From Candidatus Parcubacteria bacterium (GTDB taxonomy: Bacteria; Patescibacteriota; Minisyncoccia; JACPXH01), in NCBI GenBank assembly GCA_016196625.1, contig JACPXH010000003.1, positions 1 to 45,798 on the forward strand: DNA of 45,798 bases, in the 5' to 3' direction. Of the stretch, positions 25,501 to 35,748 are shown one piece after another. Both the position numbers and the translations under genes were made by a program. Below the pieces are notes generated by a model that saw nothing but the letters and a program-made list of their open reading frames with translations, made no database searches and was not told where the DNA came from. Every line of letters begins with the position of its first letter. Within the stretch, counting starts at the first letter, position 1.

Positions 25501-27378
25501 GTGAACGCCATAAGCCCCATAAGTCCGCAAAAAGGTGGAGCCCCACGCGCAGAGCCCGTGGCCCCCTGGTGCGCGGGTAGGCGAGGCGCGGGTATCAGCC
25601 TTGTCGGGGTCGTCATTGCCGTCGGCATCTTCGCCTTCTTCTCCGCCGGAATCTACGGCGCCTACGTTCTTATGATTCGGCTGAATGCCCAGAATCGCGC
25701 TACGGTCGTGGGGCTGCAGCTGGCCCAGGAGAAGCTTGAGCTGGTGCGCAACCTTCCGTTCGTTGACATCGGGGTTGCGGGCGGCGTCCCCTCCGGGGTG
25801 CTTCAGCAAACCGAGGAGGCCAGTCGCGATGGGATTAATTTTACGATAACGACGACCGTGCGCAACATTGACGATCCGTATGACGGCGATTTCGGGGGCA
25901 CGGTGCCGGGCAAGCCCCGCGATCTCGCGCCGGCAGACTATAAGCGGGTCGAGATTCGGATACGTTGCGTCGTGTGTCCCGCGGACCCGCCGATCCTGCT
26001 TACTACGAACGCGGTACCCAAGGGGCTCGAAGGCGCTTCGGCGAACGGCGCGCTTTTTATTACGGTGTTCGACGCGAATGGTCAGGCGGTTCCGCAAGCG
26101 ACCGTGCGCGTTCAAAATCCGGATGTTTCCCCGCCGATTGACTTTATCGATACGACCGATAACGGAGGGAGGCTGCAGATCGTGGACATCCCGCCGTCGG
26201 TTGAGCGCTACGAGATTATCGCAACGAAGTCCGGGTACTCGTCAGATTTCACTCTGCCGCCGGGCGCGCCCGCGAACCCCAACCCCGCAAAACCCCACGC
26301 GACCGTAGCCGCACAAACCATAACCGAGATCAGCTTCGCGATTGATCGCGTGAGCACAGTGAATTTGGCGACGGTCAACCAACTCTGTCAGGCGGTGGGT
26401 TCAGTCGGCGTGCACCTGGAAGGCGCGAAAGCCATCGGTCAGAACCCGACCCTGTTTAAGACCGTGATTGACACGACGACCGCTGCGAACGGCCGCCGGA
26501 CACTGACTGACCTCGAGTGGGACTCATACAGCGTGAACGTGACCAGCGCCGGCTACGATATCGCGGGTACGATTCCGCTCTTGCCATTGAATCTCCTGCC
26601 GAATTCTTTGCAGAACGTAACATTGGTGCTCGCGCCCAACACAGCCAATTCGCTGCGTGTGCTCGTGCGTGACAGCATGACGGGTTTGCCTCTTTCGGGC
26701 GCCCAGGTGCGGCTCCAGCGCGGCACATTCGACGAGACCCGCGAGACGGGCAAGGGCTATGTCCGGCAGACCGACTGGTCCGGCGGCGCAGGCCAAGCGC
26801 TGTTTACCGACCCCAGCCGGTACTGGAGCGACAACGGCGATGTGGACGTAACGAGCTCCGGGCCCGGGCCGGGCGGCAGCATCAGGCTGCGCCGACTAGC
26901 GGGAAATTATCTCACGCCCGGCATACTCGAATCGTCCACCGTGGACTTCGAGGGCCCCACGAACCCGGTGAACATCGTCTGGAGTCCGGGCAGCCAGCCG
27001 CCGGAGACGGGTACGAGTTCGGTAGCGTTCCAAATCGCATCGAACAACGATAATCAAACGTGGGTGTTCCGCGGCCCGGACGGCACGGCCAGCACGTCGT
27101 ATACCGTGATCGGGAGCGCCATCAACCCAATCCACAACAGTACCCGCTACCTGCGCTACCGGGCGACGCTCACGACCGAGAGTGCCACGAACACTCCGGA
27201 GGTGTCGGATGTCGCGCCCACATTCACGGCTGGCTGCTTGTCGCCGGGTCAGGTGTTCTTTCCGGGGCTCGCGAACGGGTCGCACGATCTCACCGTGAGC
27301 TACCCGGGCTATCAGTCTTTCACCGGCGCGGTGGACATCAGCGGGGATGCGGTGTTCGAGGTAGTTCTTAGTCCATGA
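25501..27378 (+). CDS. PilV-like protein, cassette copy 2 (lacks LVIVD repeats)
   Basis: Collinear with 19386-23354 over N- and C-terminal portions (IRNIDDP.DGD, NLLPNS, RYWSDNGDVD); GTG start. Confidence 0.8.
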   Translation: MNAISPISPQKGGAPRAEPVAPWCAGRRGAGISLVGVVIAVGIFAFFSAGIYGAYVLMIRLNAQNRATVVGLQLAQEKLELVRNLPFVDIGVAGGVPSGVLQQTEEASRDGINFTITTTVRNIDDPYDGDFGGTVPGKPRDLAPADYKRVEIRIRCVVCPADPPILLTTNAVPKGLEGASANGALFITVFDANGQAVPQATVRVQNPDVSPPIDFIDTTDNGGRLQIVDIPPSVERYEIIATKSGYSSDFTLPPGAPANPNPAKPHATVAAQTITEISFAIDRVSTVNLATVNQLCQAVGSVGVHLEGAKAIGQNPTLFKTVIDTTTAANGRRTLTDLEWDSYSVNVTSAGYDIAGTIPLLPLNLLPNSLQNVTLVLAPNTANSLRVLVRDSMTGLPLSGAQVRLQRGTFDETRETGKGYVRQTDWSGGAGQALFTDPSRYWSDNGDVDVTSSGPGPGGSIRLRRLAGNYLTPGILESSTVDFEGPTNPVNIVWSPGSQPPETGTSSVAFQIASNNDNQTWVFRGPDGTASTSYTVIGSAINPIHNSTRYLRYRATLTTESATNTPEVSDVAPTFTAGCLSPGQVFFPGLANGSHDLTVSYPGYQSFTGAVDISGDAVFEVVLSP

Positions 27379-27468
27379 AGACACGCGCGCGAACACGAGA
27401 GCGGGGGTTTACCCCGACACCTTTAGAGCGTAGAAGTGTCGTCTCTATTGCAGCACCACGATTGAGCC

Positions 27469-28119
27469 ATGTGGCATAGCTACACCACGAAATGGGAGAC
27501 CATATCGGCGCGCTTCGCGCAACGCTCCAAAGGTGCGGGGTTTACGGTGGTTGAGCTTATGATCGCCATGGCGGTCTTATTCGCGGTGGGGATGGTCGTG
27601 GCTGCGTTCGTGAGTTCGACCGTGCGCACAAGCGGTTTTTTCTCGCGCCGAGCTGCAGCGCTCCAAGACGGCCGGCGCACGCTGGAAGCCTTCGGCCGCG
27701 AGTTCCGCGAGGCAGCGGCGTCCTCGATCGGCTCCTACCCGATCGAAGCTGCATCCGCCTCAAGTTTCACGTTCTTTGCGGACGTGGATGCCGATAGTTT
27801 CCGCGAGCGGATCAGGTACTTCCTCGATGGAACGACGCTGAAGAAGGGGATCACGAAGCCGTCGGGAACGCCGCTGGCGTATAACCCCGCGACCGAATCG
27901 GTCCAGCCGGTGGCCGCGCATGTGGCGACGACTACGAGCTTTGCGTACTTCGACGGCTCCTACACCGGTACCCAGCCGCCTATCGTAGCGCCCGTGGATC
28001 CCGTGAGAGTGCGTTACGTCGTGATGACGCTGGTCATTGACGATAACCCCGACGTGCCGCCCGACCCCGTCGTGCTCAGGTTGACCGCGACGAGCCGAAA
28101 CTTAAAGAGTAACCTGTAA
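27469..28119 (+). CDS. PilW/GspJ-like prepilin, cassette copy 2
   Basis: GAGFTVVELMIAMAVLFAVGMVVAAF; collinear with 23473-24111. Confidence 0.82.
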   Translation: MWHSYTTKWETISARFAQRSKGAGFTVVELMIAMAVLFAVGMVVAAFVSSTVRTSGFFSRRAAALQDGRRTLEAFGREFREAAASSIGSYPIEAASASSFTFFADVDADSFRERIRYFLDGTTLKKGITKPSGTPLAYNPATESVQPVAAHVATTTSFAYFDGSYTGTQPPIVAPVDPVRVRYVVMTLVIDDNPDVPPDPVVLRLTATSRNLKSNL

Positions 28120-28121
28120 CC

Positions 28122-29489
28122 ATGCGCCGCCACCGCCAACGCGGAGACGTCCTCATTGCCCTGCTCATTTTCGGGGGGATCGCGGCGTTCCTTGTTGGCG
28201 GGCTCGTGCAAATGGCGGTCTTAGAGCATCAGGCTGGCCGGGCTAAAGTGGCCAAGGAACTCGCCTTTCAGATCGCCGAGGCGGGCCTAGAATATTACAA
28301 GTGGCACCTCGTGCATAACGCCAGCGATTTCCAGGACGGCACCGGCGGGCCGGGCCCATATGAACACGGTTACACCGACAAAGACGGCAATGTCGTGGGC
28401 AAGTTTTCTCTTGAGATCACGCCGCCTCCGGTTGGTTCGACCGTAGTGCAGATTCGTTCGGCCGGCTGGTCCCTCGCTTACCCCGCGGTGCGCCGGACCG
28501 TGGTCGCGCGCGTCGGGTTCCCCTCCTTAGTGGATTACGCATTCTTGACGAATACGGACGCCTGGATCGGCGATACCGAAACCATCCATGGTAAGTTCCA
28601 CGCGAACGGCGGCATCCGGTTCGATGGGGTGGGGGATGCGCTCATCACGAGTGCTAGGGCGACGTACGTGTGCCGGCCGTTCCACGGCTGCGGCAACCAG
28701 GAGCGACCAGGCATCTGGGGCGACGGCGGCCCCACGTCATTTTGGCAGTTTCCCGTGCCGGCGCAGGATTTCACGGCGATTACCGTTGACCTTGCGAATT
28801 TGCGTACACTCGCGCAGACCTCCGGCATTTATCTCGGTCCCTCGGGCACGAACGGGTATCGCCTCCGGTTCAACGCCGACCGCACCGTGAATATCGAACG
28901 CGTAACCGCCCTCCAGCCGTCGGTTATCGGCTGGGACATCAATGGCGTTCTGCGCGTAGAGTCCAACGACATCCAGACGACTCAGCTCATTGAGATCAGG
29001 GCTATTCCGGCGAGCGGCGCCATCTTTGCCGAAGATAAGGTCTGGGTGGATGGGACCGTGTCCGGGCACACGACGGTTGGGTCCGGCCGTTTCCCGGACA
29101 ATCCCGCCACGCGTACCTCGATCGTTATCAACGGCGACATTCGGTACGTCGCGAAAGACGGCACCCACACGCTCGGGCTTATCGCCCAGCAGCATGTGCT
29201 TATCCCGCGGTATTCACCCGATCAGCTTGAAGTGGACGCCGCGGTTCTCGCCCAGAACGGGAGCGCCCAGCGCTACTACTATCCGGGGAATATTCTTGAC
29301 CGGCTTGTCATCTATGGCAGCGTCATCTCAAACGGGCTCTGGACATGGTCGTGGGTTTCGGGCGGAGGGGCAATCGTGTCTGGGTACCGGAACACCGATA
29401 CCACGTACGACGCAAACCTTACTTACGGCCCTCCCCCGGGGTTTCCGGTTGGCAACGCTTACAACCAGATTTCGTGGCAAGAAGAATAA
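28122..29489 (+). CDS. PilX-like pilus-associated protein, cassette copy 2
   Basis: QRGDVLIALLIFGGIAAFLVGGLVQMAV; collinear with 24108-25499. Confidence 0.75.
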   Translation: MRRHRQRGDVLIALLIFGGIAAFLVGGLVQMAVLEHQAGRAKVAKELAFQIAEAGLEYYKWHLVHNASDFQDGTGGPGPYEHGYTDKDGNVVGKFSLEITPPPVGSTVVQIRSAGWSLAYPAVRRTVVARVGFPSLVDYAFLTNTDAWIGDTETIHGKFHANGGIRFDGVGDALITSARATYVCRPFHGCGNQERPGIWGDGGPTSFWQFPVPAQDFTAITVDLANLRTLAQTSGIYLGPSGTNGYRLRFNADRTVNIERVTALQPSVIGWDINGVLRVESNDIQTTQLIEIRAIPASGAIFAEDKVWVDGTVSGHTTVGSGRFPDNPATRTSIVINGDIRYVAKDGTHTLGLIAQQHVLIPRYSPDQLEVDAAVLAQNGSAQRYYYPGNILDRLVIYGSVISNGLWTWSWVSGGGAIVSGYRNTDTTYDANLTYGPPPGFPVGNAYNQISWQEE

Positions 29490-29494
29490 GGGGG

Positions 29495-29523
29495 TTGACA
29501 GCGGTTTTTGGGCGGCATATACT
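29495..29523 (+). promoter_or_regulatory. Sigma70-type promoter upstream of nusA
   Basis: TTGACA-17-TATACT. Confidence 0.7.
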
Positions 29524-29589
29524 CTGGGCACTGGTTGGTCCGTTCCCGCGAACGGGCCATCATTTTTACCCACACTTCTCCAGTAGATA

Positions 29590-29963
29590 CTTGCGCGGTC
29601 TGGTCTTGAGGCGACATCCGCAGCGGGCTGGCATGGTGGTCCGCCGTTGCCGCGTCGCGCGGACGTGTCGGCCCGCCCAGCGAGCGGGCCGCACTCTCGC
29701 TCGGCCTCGCCCCTCGTTGCGGCTCGGGACTCGGCACCTGCCCGCTCGGCCTGCGCGACGCCGCGCGAGCGGCAAGCGGCGGCCCGGTCAGCGAGGGTGA
29801 GGAGCCACCTGCGTGGCTCCGAACGGGCGGCGCCGGCCGAGCTTGTCCCGATCCGCCAGCCGGCGGAGAGGGACGCGAGGCCGAGTGCGCCGCCCCGGAG
29901 CATTCCTTGATCCGCGAGTCGCTGGACGAGCGAACGCTCGCCGAACAGACCAGACCGCGCAAG
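29590..29963. repeat. GC-rich element bounded by 17-bp perfect inverted repeats (nusA leader)
   Basis: CTTGCGCGGTCTGGTCT (29590-29606) / AGACCAGACCGCGCAAG (29947-29963); internal IR CTCGGCCTCGC..CCCTC / GAGGG..GCGAGGCCGAG. Confidence 0.75.
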
Positions 29964-29972
29964 ATCACCTTC

Positions 29973-31424
29973 ATGTTTCACGACCACAAACAATTTATTG
30001 CTGCCCTGGAGCAGATTGCCGATGAGAAGGGTATCAGTCGCGAGCGGGTGCTCGCGACAATTGAGCTTGCCATTGCCGCAGCCTACAAGAAGGACTATGG
30101 CAAAAAGGGCCAAGTTATCCGCGCGAAGCTCGACCCAGCCACCGGGACCATCTTAGTCAAGCAGGTTAAACTGGTGGTGGATGAAGCCATGCTTAAACCC
30201 GCCGAGGAAATCGAGGCCGAGGACGAGATGCGTTCAGAGACGTTGAGCGAGGAGTTCTTGTCTGAAGCGGCTCGGGCCCGGCGCGCAGCGCAAGAATCCG
30301 AAGACGAGACATTGGGCGAGGTGGGCGAGAAGAAAATTCGATTCAACGCCGAAAAGCACATTATGGTCGCTGACGCCAAGGTTCTCGACCCCGCGCTTGA
30401 AGCGGGGACGGAGCTGGAAATTCCATTGGAACCCCACGAGTCTTTCGGCCGCATCGCCGCGCAAACGGCAAAGCAAGTCATCATTCAGCGGATCCGCGAA
30501 GCCGAGCGGGAAGCGGTTTATAGTGAATACAAGGACAAGGAGGGCGAAGTGGTCTCCGGTGTCGTCCAGCGCGTCGACGGCCGGAACGTGTTCCTCGATA
30601 TCGGTAAAGCGGTCGGGATTCTGCCGGCGTCCGAGCAAATCCCATCCGAACGCTACCACGTGGGTGAGCGTCTCAAGGTGTATGTGTTGGCAGTGGAGAA
30701 GGAGACGCGGGGGGCGGGACTGGTGCTATCGCGGGCCCACCCGAAGTTGATTGAAAAACTTTTTGAGATGGAGGTGCCGGAGGTAGCCTCGGGCGCGGTA
30801 GAAATCAAAGCGACCGCGCGGGAAGCTGGGGCGCGATCCAAGATCGCCGTCGCTTCACACGAAGAGGGCGTTGATCCGGTTGGTTCGTGCGTGGGCCAGA
30901 AAGGCACTCGAGTTTCCACCGTCATCAACGAGCTCTCCGGTGAGAAGATCGACATCATCCAGTGGTCGGCTGATTCGGATCAGTTCATAGCCCAGGCGCT
31001 CTCGCCCGCAAAAGTAAGCGAGGTGGTTGTTGACGAGGTCGAACATCGCGCCACGGTTGTTGTGCCCGAAGAGCAGTTGTCTTTGGCCATCGGTAAGCGC
31101 GGCCAAAACGTGCGCCTGGCCGCAAAGCTCACCGGTTGGAAAATTGACATCCGTGGGACCGGCGGCACCGTGCCGCCGGTCGAAAGCGCCGCAGCGCCTG
31201 GCGAAGGCTCTGCGCTGCCGCCTGCTGACGGCGACGCTTCAACTGCCGAAGAAGCAGGCGGTACGCTGCCACCTGCTGATAGCGCCGCGGCGCCAGTCGC
31301 CGAAGGCGACTCTCCGCCACCTGCCGCAAACGCCGAAGAAGTCGAAGCTTCTCCAGAGGTTGACGAGCCCAAAGCCCAACCAGCCGGCCCGGCCGAGCCA
31401 GAGCCAACGTCTACTGCTCAATGA
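29973..31424 (+). CDS. nusA: Transcription termination/antitermination protein NusA
   Basis: N-terminal domain, S1 ([43 protein letters not shown]), KH domains ([64 protein letters not shown]); Ala/Pro/Glu-rich tail. Confidence 0.95.
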   Translation: MFHDHKQFIAALEQIADEKGISRERVLATIELAIAAAYKKDYGKKGQVIRAKLDPATGTILVKQVKLVVDEAMLKPAEEIEAEDEMRSETLSEEFLSEAARARRAAQESEDETLGEVGEKKIRFNAEKHIMVADAKVLDPALEAGTELEIPLEPHESFGRIAAQTAKQVIIQRIREAEREAVYSEYKDKEGEVVSGVVQRVDGRNVFLDIGKAVGILPASEQIPSERYHVGERLKVYVLAVEKETRGAGLVLSRAHPKLIEKLFEMEVPEVASGAVEIKATAREAGARSKIAVASHEEGVDPVGSCVGQKGTRVSTVINELSGEKIDIIQWSADSDQFIAQALSPAKVSEVVVDEVEHRATVVVPEEQLSLAIGKRGQNVRLAAKLTGWKIDIRGTGGTVPPVESAAAPGEGSALPPADGDASTAEEAGGTLPPADSAAAPVAEGDSPPPAANAEEVEASPEVDEPKAQPAGPAEPEPTSTAQ

Positions 31425-31434
31425 TCTTCTTGAC

Positions 31435-33435
31435 ATGACCAGCACGGCCCAAATTTTGTGGTTCATCTTTGGAGCCTCGGGACTTGCGGTTGTCTATGGA
31501 GCCGGACTCGCCGTCTGGGTTTTGGGGCGGACGGCAGCCCATAAGGAGCGTCTTCGCATCGCGGCCGCAATCCAGGAAGGTTCACGCGCTTACCTCAACC
31601 GGCAATACCGCGCGGTGGCTGTCGTCGCCGTGCTGGTCGCGGCAATTCTGTGGTATGTTCTGGGCGCAACTGCGGCCGCCGGTTTTCTGATCGGTGGGGC
31701 CGCTTCGGCCGTGGCTGGATATGTGGGCATGATGGTTGCGGTGCGGGCGAACGTGCGCACCACGGACGCGGCCGAAGCTGGCCTTGCGCCGGCGTTCCTC
31801 ACGGCGTTCCGGGGCGGGGCGGTCACGGGGATGTTGGTGGTCGGGCTTGGGCTTTTGGTTGTGGCCGGTTTTTACGCTATCACGCGCGATGTGGGGGCGC
31901 TTATTGCGCTTGGGTTCGGCGGCAGCCTCATTTCGGTTTTTGCGCGTCTAGGCGGGGGTATTTATACCAAAGCAGCTGATGTGGGCGCGGATCTGGTTGG
32001 CAAGGTGGAGGCCGGAATTCCGGAAGATGATCCCCGCAACCCGGCCGTAATCGCTGACAACGTGGGGGACAACGTGGGTGACTGCGCCGGCATGGCTGCG
32101 GATCTATTTGAAACGTACGCCGTGACCATGATTGGGGCGATGCTGCTCGCGAGTTTCGTTGCCGGCGGCGAAACACAGGCCGCGTTCTATCCCTTGGTGC
32201 TCGGCGCGACCGCCATTTTTACCTCCATCGCGGGCACCTTCGTGGTGCGTCTGGGAAAGTCCGGAGCGATCATGCCCGCGCTCTACCGTGGGCTTGCGGC
32301 CAGCGCGGGCCTTGCAGCCGTCTTTTTCTGGCCGGTAACAACGCGTTTCTTTTCGGTAGCCTTGGCGCCCAGGATCTACTTGGCTGCCCTCGTGGGTCTG
32401 GTTGTAACGTCGCTCCTGATGGTTGTTACCGACTACTACACCTCCAAACGTTTCCGACCCGTGCGCGCAATTGCCCAGGCCTCCGAAGCTGGCCACGGAC
32501 CCAACATCATCACGGGCCTCGCCGTTTCCATGGAATCGGTCGTGCTGCCGGCGATTATCATTGGCGCAGGCATGATCGCGGCGTTTTCCTTGGCCGGTCT
32601 CTACGGGGTCGCTATTGCTTCGGTGGGGATGCTGTCGCTCGCGGGAGTTATCGTGGCCATTGACGCATTCGGGCCCATCACGGATAACGCTTCCGGCATC
32701 GCCGAGATGTCCGGTGCTTCCGAGCGGGTCAGAGACGAAGTGCTTGATCCGTTGGATGCCGTGGGCAACACCACGAAAGCCGTAACCAAGGGTTACGCGA
32801 TTGGCTCGGCCGGGCTCGCAGCGCTCGTTCTCTTTGCGGCCTATACCGAAGAGTTAGGCAAGCTCGGCTTTCAGCTCAACTTCAGCCTGGCCGATCCGCT
32901 CGTCGTCATGGGGTTGTTCGTGGGGGGTGCGGTGCCGTATTTGTTTGGGTCTCTCGCCATGCGTGCGGTCGGCAAAACCGCTTCCAGCGTGGTCGCCGAG
33001 GTGCGTCGGCAGTTTCGGGATATTCCGGGGATCATGGCTGGTACGACTCGGCCGGAGTACGGCCGGGCAGTTGATATTGTGACGCAGGCCGCACTGCGCC
33101 AGATGCTGTGGCCGGCCCTGCTGCCGGTGGCTGTACCCATTGCGGTGGGTTTGGTACTCGGGCCTACGGCGTTGGGCGGAGTGCTTGTTGGCGCGCTCAT
33201 CACTGGTTTCTTTATCGCAGTTTCCATGACGTCAGGGGGGGCCGCATGGGACAACGCCAAGAAATTCATCGAAGCCGGCAACCACGGGGGCAAGCGCTCG
33301 CCTGCCCATCAGGCCGCGGTAACGGGCGATACGGTCGGGGACCCCTACAAAGACACTGCCGGCCCGGCCATGAACCCCATGATTAAAATCATCAACATCG
33401 TAGCTCTCCTGATTGCGGCGTGGCTTATTCGATGA
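31435..33435 (+). CDS. hppA: Membrane-bound H+-translocating pyrophosphatase, predicted K+-independent
   Basis: [91 protein letters not shown]. Confidence 0.95.
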   Translation: MTSTAQILWFIFGASGLAVVYGAGLAVWVLGRTAAHKERLRIAAAIQEGSRAYLNRQYRAVAVVAVLVAAILWYVLGATAAAGFLIGGAASAVAGYVGMMVAVRANVRTTDAAEAGLAPAFLTAFRGGAVTGMLVVGLGLLVVAGFYAITRDVGALIALGFGGSLISVFARLGGGIYTKAADVGADLVGKVEAGIPEDDPRNPAVIADNVGDNVGDCAGMAADLFETYAVTMIGAMLLASFVAGGETQAAFYPLVLGATAIFTSIAGTFVVRLGKSGAIMPALYRGLAASAGLAAVFFWPVTTRFFSVALAPRIYLAALVGLVVTSLLMVVTDYYTSKRFRPVRAIAQASEAGHGPNIITGLAVSMESVVLPAIIIGAGMIAAFSLAGLYGVAIASVGMLSLAGVIVAIDAFGPITDNASGIAEMSGASERVRDEVLDPLDAVGNTTKAVTKGYAIGSAGLAALVLFAAYTEELGKLGFQLNFSLADPLVVMGLFVGGAVPYLFGSLAMRAVGKTASSVVAEVRRQFRDIPGIMAGTTRPEYGRAVDIVTQAALRQMLWPALLPVAVPIAVGLVLGPTALGGVLVGALITGFFIAVSMTSGGAAWDNAKKFIEAGNHGGKRSPAHQAAVTGDTVGDPYKDTAGPAMNPMIKIINIVALLIAAWLIR

Positions 33436-34598
33436 AGACAGCCGTCGTCAAACACACCGGATCACGGGTTGCGCTTACGGTTGAGCTCACCCCGGAAGAG
33501 TTTGAACCGTACTGGGAGCGAGCGGTCTCGGTCCTCGGGCGTGAAGTCCACGAGCCCGGGTTTCGGCCGGGCAAGGCGCCGAGCCAGATCGTGGTGGGCA
33601 CCATAGGCGAGGGCGCGGTCCTTGATCGTGCGGCCCGCTTGGCGGTGGGGAAAACCTATGCCCGCGCGCTCGAAGAGCAGGACTTGGAAACCGTGGGCGA
33701 GCCCAGAATAGAGGTTCTCAAGGTGGCGCGGGCGAACCCCTTTATTTATCGGGCGATGTTTGCGGTTCCGCCCGAGATTATCCTGCCCGATTGGCGAAGA
33801 ATCGCCCGAGGCATTCCCTTGGAGGCGGCTGCGGTCACCGAACAAGAACTGTCTTCAGCCTTGCGGTATCTGTGCGAGGCTAGGGCTGTGTTTACAGCCG
33901 TCAGTCGGCCGGCCGCGCGTGGCGATCGGGTCCATGTTGATTTTGTTCTTCGTATCGAGGGGAAGACGGTGGCAGGCGGGGAAAGCAAAAATCACCCTTT
34001 CATCTTGGGCGAGGGTCGGTTTCTTGCGGGCTTTGAAGATCAGATCATCGGCATGCAGGTGGGTGAGGAGAAGTCGTTTTTTCTCTCGGTGCCCCCGGAT
34101 TTTCCCCAACGTACGATCGCTGGCCAGACCTTGGATGTATCGGTTGCGCTGCGGCAATTGGAAGAGCGATCCGTGCCGGAGTTGAACGATGAGTTCGCCC
34201 GTTCGGTGGGGAGGTTTGCGGATGCGGCAGCTCTCTTCGGCAACGTGGCTGAGGGGTTACGTCTTGAGAAGACTGAAGCGGCCAAGGTTGCTCGGCGCAG
34301 TGCCGCGATTGAAGCCATAGCCGAGCGTGCCCGCCCTGAAGTGCCGGCCGCACTCATCGAAGCCGAGCTTGACCGGATGATCCATGAGTTTGGGCATTCA
34401 CTCGAGACCTACGGGCGTGATCTATCTCTGTACTTGGTCGAAGTAGGTAAAACCGAAGCCGAGCTGCGCGCTGATTGGCGCACCCGCGCCGAGCGCCGGA
34501 CCAAGGCCGAGCTTATTATCCGCGCCATAGCCAAGGCCGAACTCATCGCGCCCGGGCCCGGCGAAGTTGAGGCGCGCATGCAGCAGGTGCTCCAGTAG
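33432..34598 (+). CDS. tig: Trigger factor
   Basis: Ribosome-binding motif [16 protein letters not shown]-like domain [31 protein letters not shown] overlap with hppA stop. Confidence 0.93.
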   Translation: MKTAVVKHTGSRVALTVELTPEEFEPYWERAVSVLGREVHEPGFRPGKAPSQIVVGTIGEGAVLDRAARLAVGKTYARALEEQDLETVGEPRIEVLKVARANPFIYRAMFAVPPEIILPDWRRIARGIPLEAAAVTEQELSSALRYLCEARAVFTAVSRPAARGDRVHVDFVLRIEGKTVAGGESKNHPFILGEGRFLAGFEDQIIGMQVGEEKSFFLSVPPDFPQRTIAGQTLDVSVALRQLEERSVPELNDEFARSVGRFADAAALFGNVAEGLRLEKTEAAKVARRSAAIEAIAERARPEVPAALIEAELDRMIHEFGHSLETYGRDLSLYLVEVGKTEAELRADWRTRAERRTKAELIIRAIAKAELIAPGPGEVEARMQQVLQ

Positions 34599-34621
34599 TT
34601 CCATGCGGTTAAAGCAGCAAA

Positions 34622-34791
34622 CAGTGGAGCCCCGCCGACGGGAGTCGGCGGCACCTCTCATTTCGGTGGCGGGGCAGAACCCCGCACCGAAGGTCTACGC
34701 ACCAACCATCCATCCACCGGATCCACCGGCCCGCTTCGCCCGCGAAGCGAGGCGAGCAGGAGACGATGGCCTTCTGGTGCGTTGGGTAAAT
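34622..34791 (-). repeat. Dispersed intergenic three-hairpin repeat, copy B
   Basis: Reverse complement closely matches 17821-17982 apart from a small indel and scattered substitutions. Confidence 0.9.
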
Positions 34792-34914
34792 TTGACCCCG
34801 CGCAACTCGAGGCGTATACTCGGGGCGTGCTGAGGGCGGAAAAAGTACTTGAACTGCTGGATTCAGCATAACCAGTTTTTCTGGACAGCCAAAGAAATCC
34901 ACAAAGAAGTTTTC

Positions 34915-35023
34915 AATGTCAAAATCCAAATTTCAAATCAAACTCAAAGCTTAAAATCCAAAACGCGTTTTGACATTAGAGTTTTGGATTTCATTTGATA
35001 TTTGAGCTTTGGCATTTGACATT
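34915..35023. repeat. AT-rich imperfect inverted repeat upstream of clpP
   Basis: AATGTCAAAATCCAAATTTCAAATC... / ...GATATTTGAGCTTTGGCATTTGACATT, multiple AAATCCAAA-like words. Confidence 0.65.
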
Positions 35024-35028
35024 TACGT

Positions 35029-35658
35029 ATGTATCTCATCCCCACCGTCATCGAAAAATCCCAGTTCGGCGAGCGGGCCTACGATATCTATTCGCGCCTC
35101 TTAAAGGAACGGATTATCTTTTTGGGGGGTCCCATCACTGATCCGGTGGCCAACACCGTCATCGCCCAGATGCTCTTTTTGGAGTCGCAGGATGACACGA
35201 AGCCCGTCTACCTCTATATCAACTCACCCGGCGGGGTCGTAACCTCAACACTCGCGATCTACGACACCATGCAGTATTTGAAGTGTGAGGTGGCCACCAT
35301 TTGTATCGGTGTCGCGGCCTCCGGAGCGGCGATTTTGCTCGCCGCAGGCACCAAAGGCAAACGGTACGCGCTACCCAACGCCGAGGTGATGATCCACCAA
35401 GTCATGGGCGGGGCAGAAGGACAGGCAGTGGAGATTGCGATTGAAGCCGACCACATCATCCAGATCAAGCAAAAACTGAATCAAATACTCTCCAAGCACA
35501 CTGGCCAAGTACTTTCCAAGATCGAGAAAGACACTGACCGGAATCTCTACATGTCGGCGGAAGAGGCTAAAGCCTACGGCATCGTGGACGAAGTTTTTTC
35601 GGTGAAAAGCAAAGCCCGGCTCAAAGCAAACAAGCCCGGCAACGCCAAAGAAAGTTGA
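35029..35658 (+). CDS. clpP: ATP-dependent Clp protease proteolytic subunit
   Basis: [83 protein letters not shown]. Confidence 0.97.
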   Translation: MYLIPTVIEKSQFGERAYDIYSRLLKERIIFLGGPITDPVANTVIAQMLFLESQDDTKPVYLYINSPGGVVTSTLAIYDTMQYLKCEVATICIGVAASGAAILLAAGTKGKRYALPNAEVMIHQVMGGAEGQAVEIAIEADHIIQIKQKLNQILSKHTGQVLSKIEKDTDRNLYMSAEEAKAYGIVDEVFSVKSKARLKANKPGNAKES

Positions 35659-35748
35659 TGGTTCGACCCAACTCACCATCAATCCCGAGCGAAGTCGAAG
35701 GATAGATGACAACCAAAAGCGCCAGAGCACCCGGGAGGGTGTTTTTGG

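Noticed and set aside
29328-30113. 261-aa minus-strand ORF across the nusA leader
   Set aside because: Arises from a GC-rich palindromic region and overlaps pilX-like and nusA coding ends; no motifs.
31027-31434. Upstream extension of the hppA ORF
   Set aside because: Overlaps nusA out of frame; the hppA-like protein begins at [13 protein letters not shown] (31435).
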